A stretch of DNA of 64,000 nt from Flavobacterium tiangeerense (GTDB lineage Bacteria; Bacteroidota; Bacteroidia; Flavobacteriales; Flavobacteriaceae), in assembly GCF_007830355.1 (NCBI RefSeq), contig NZ_VLKO01000003.1:299380-363379 (forward strand), in the 5' to 3' direction. The first letter of the stretch is position 1. Each line of letters starts with the position of its first letter. The notes below the pieces were generated by a model. It made no database searches, was not told the DNA's origin, and saw nothing but the letters and a program-made list of their open reading frames with translations. Shown one piece after another: positions 62,876-64,000 of this stretch. Made by a program: the position numbers and the translations under genes.

Positions 62876-63277
62876 ATGAGAAAAATAGAACACATAGGAA
62901 TTGCTGTAAAAGATTTAGAGGTATCTAACTTGGTTTTTGAAAAATTGTTTGGAGCACCAGCTTATAAATTTGAAGAAGTTCTGAGCGAGGGTGTCACTAC
63001 TTCTTTTTTTCAGAGCGGACCCAATAAGATTGAATTACTAGCTGCAACTCATCCGGATAGTCCAATAGCTAAGTTTTTAGAGAAAAAAGGTGAAGGGATT
63101 CATCATATTGCTTTTGATGTAGCAGATATTGAGTCAGAAATTGTTCGATTAAAGCAAGAAGGCTTTGTGGTCCTTAATGAAACTCCGAAAAAAGGAGCTG
63201 ATAATAAGCTAGTTGTGTTTTTGCATCCCAAAAGCATAAATGGAGTTTTGATTGAACTGTGTCAAGAGATCGTATGA
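62876..63277 (+). CDS. mce: Methylmalonyl-CoA epimerase
   Basis: 133 residues, vicinal-oxygen-chelate fold. Metal ligands: His H6 (KIEHIGIAVKD), Glu (PNKIELLA), His in GEGIHHIAFDV and Glu in GVLIELCQE. Interconverts (2R)- and (2S)-methylmalonyl-CoA in propionate or odd-chain fatty acid breakdown. No mutase gene adjacent. Confidence 0.92.
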   Translation: MRKIEHIGIAVKDLEVSNLVFEKLFGAPAYKFEEVLSEGVTTSFFQSGPNKIELLAATHPDSPIAKFLEKKGEGIHHIAFDVADIESEIVRLKQEGFVVLNETPKKGADNKLVVFLHPKSINGVLIELCQEIV

Positions 63278-63418
63278 TTTTAAATGCTGTGTAGTGTAGG
63301 TTGTTAGTATTCAATGCATTCGGATTGCTTTGAAATTTTTTTTATAAAAGAGTAAAAAACTATGTCAAATTTATTTGTAGCAATTAAAAAATAGTAGTAA
63401 TATTGCAACCTCATAACC

Positions 63419-63492
63419 GGTCCTATAGCTCAGCTGGTTAGAGCACCTGACTCATAATCAGGTGGTCCCTGGTTCGAGCCCAGGTGGGACCA
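63419..63492 (+). tRNA. tRNA with CAT anticodon (elongator Met, or Ile2)
   Basis: A full cloverleaf: acceptor GGTCCTA/TGGGACC, D arm, anticodon stem CCTGA/TCAGG with loop CTCATAA (anticodon CAT at 63453-63455), T arm CCTGG TTCGAGC CCAGG and discriminator A. The 3' CCA is not encoded. Met (elongator) is preferred; an Ile2 that needs lysidine cannot be excluded by eye. Its own terminator follows. Confidence 0.93.
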
Positions 63493-63504
63493 CAATTAAC
63501 ACTT

Positions 63505-63542
63505 AAAAAGCCTTATAAACATTGCGTTTGTAAGGCTTTTTT
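63505..63542 (+). terminator. Terminator after the tRNA
   Basis: AAAAAGCCTTATAAAC (63505-63520) pairs with GTTTGTAAGGCTTTTT (one mismatch), ATTGC-type loop, then T. Confidence 0.82.
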
Positions 63543-63638
63543 ATTTTTAGGTGTGTTAGAGTTTTATGGTGATGTCTGTTTCATTTTAAATCCTGAAGTT
63601 AAAGTAGTATATAAAATGTTTGTTTGCATAGTTGTTAC

Positions 63639-63654
63639 TTGGGATCAATCCCAA
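63639..63654. repeat. Palindrome, possible end of the insertion sequence
   Basis: TTGGGAT CA ATCCCAA, perfect 7-bp arms, 20 nt past the transposase stop. This is a candidate terminal inverted repeat region, but its partner lies outside the window. Confidence 0.35.
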
Positions 63655-63674
63655 AACCTGTGGGGAATGAAAAA

Positions 63675-64000
63675 TTAAGCATAAATAGTTGTTAGCCTAA
63701 AAAGGAAGAATGCAACATTTTTAACGCCTCTAAATTGAGTTCTAAAAGCTTTTATTTTAGCATTGAACGACTCTGCAGATGCGTTTGTGCTTCTGTTATC
63801 AAAATAGTTTAGTATGGTTTGGTAATGATTTATTATAGATCTTGAGATTGTATTGAAAGACTTAAATCCAGATTGACTTACTTTTTCATGCCATTTAGCT
63901 AATCTTGAGAGTCCAATGATTTTATCTGTTGTTTTCTCAAATATATTTCTCAACTCTTGGGCTAAATTATATGCTTTTTCGATTTCGGGATATAATTCAA
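63675..64000 (-). CDS. Transposase C-terminal part (ISL3/ISAon1-like), cut by window end
   Basis: The minus-strand frame is open to the window end; the visible 109 codons end RLTTIYA. Segments NYFDNRSTNASAESFNAKIKAFRTQFRGVKNV with the catalytic Glu in SAESFN are typical of the DDE_Tnp_ISL3 domain. A TTG at 63953 is not the real start, since upstream codons read ELYPEIEKAYNLAQEL in frame. It is a probable insertion sequence downstream of the tRNA and intact in the part seen. Confidence 0.75.
   Translation of the reverse strand, partial: ELYPEIEKAYNLAQELRNIFEKTTDKIIGLSRLAKWHEKVSQSGFKSFNTISRSIINHYQTILNYFDNRSTNASAESFNAKIKAFRTQFRGVKNVAFFLFRLTTIYA

Noticed and set aside
63484..63678. Plus-strand frame of 64 codons after the tRNA
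   Set aside because: It starts within the tRNA 3' end and passes through its terminator hairpin.
1..64000. CRISPR array
   Set aside because: No regularly spaced identical repeats found; the repeat families A and B are scattered palindromes.

Overview
The window is a piece of a low-GC Bacteroidota chromosome, almost certainly a Flavobacterium or a close relative. The evidence is AT-rich DNA, dominant TAA stops, no obvious Shine-Dalgarno sequences, several Bacteroidota-type promoters (TTG, 17-21 nt, TAnnTTTG), and family-typical genes such as an OmpA protein with thrombospondin-3 calcium repeats, an ABC permease fused to an M1 peptidase, a SusD-free set of lipoproteins and a b-type succinate dehydrogenase without SdhD. 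No genome identity can be proven from the window alone.

Layout. 1-4.4 kb: the end of purF, sodA (Mn-type), a ComF-like phosphoribosyltransferase and glyS. 4.4-9.5 kb: a signalling island with a frameshifted outer-membrane protein gene, a LytTR regulator whose phospho-acceptor Asp is Glu, two tandem short exported peptides that share an identical 11-residue motif, a TPR histidine kinase and its NarL-like response regulator. 9.6-16.5 kb: thiL, an ABC ATPase with a 1215-residue permease/M1-peptidase fusion, and pfkB. 16.7-23.9 kb: an operon on the minus strand for inorganic carbon uptake (small exported protein, DabA, DabB, SulP transporter, DUF2490 outer-membrane protein). 24-30.8 kb: lepA, a PNPOx-like protein, a small envelope cluster (lipoprotein, DoxX, a GIN-domain gene broken by an in-frame stop, an AraC-type membrane regulator) and dusB. 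30.9-42.1 kb: a LolC/E-like permease, rbfA, then an AddA/RecB-like helicase-nuclease and its AddB-like partner, separated by kbl and ompA. 42.1-49.5 kb: a small ABC system, an alpha/beta hydrolase, an AIM24-like protein, aminopeptidase P and a large secreted BNR/sortilin-like propeller protein. 49.6-59.5 kb: the glyoxylate shunt (aceB-aceA) with a divergent ScfR/RamB-like regulator, an HMG-CoA-synthase-like enzyme and sdhCAB. 59.6-64 kb: a small exported protein, a nitrilase, an Ig-like lipoprotein, methylmalonyl-CoA epimerase, a CAT-anticodon tRNA and the end of an insertion sequence.

Most notable. (1) The addA-like gene has been invaded in frame: a complete DUF559 (PD-(D/E)XK) endonuclease domain flanked by G/C-rich palindromes sits between two helicase parts, and a third copy of the palindrome forms part of the N-terminus. 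The reading frame has survived. This looks like a palindrome-bounded endonuclease element living inside an essential-type repair gene. (2) The peptide/TPR-kinase/response-regulator island has the layout expected of a peptide-sensing system. (3) A second, unrelated repeat family with a conserved frame and variable hairpin occurs three times between genes. (4) Several genes have a -7 box only 4-7 nt ahead of the start codon, pointing to leaderless or nearly leaderless mRNAs.

Central metabolism in the window is coherent: glyoxylate shunt, succinate dehydrogenase, methylmalonyl-CoA epimerase, Pfk-2 and bicarbonate uptake (an anaplerotic supply) suit an aerobic heterotroph that can live on acetate, fatty or amino acids.
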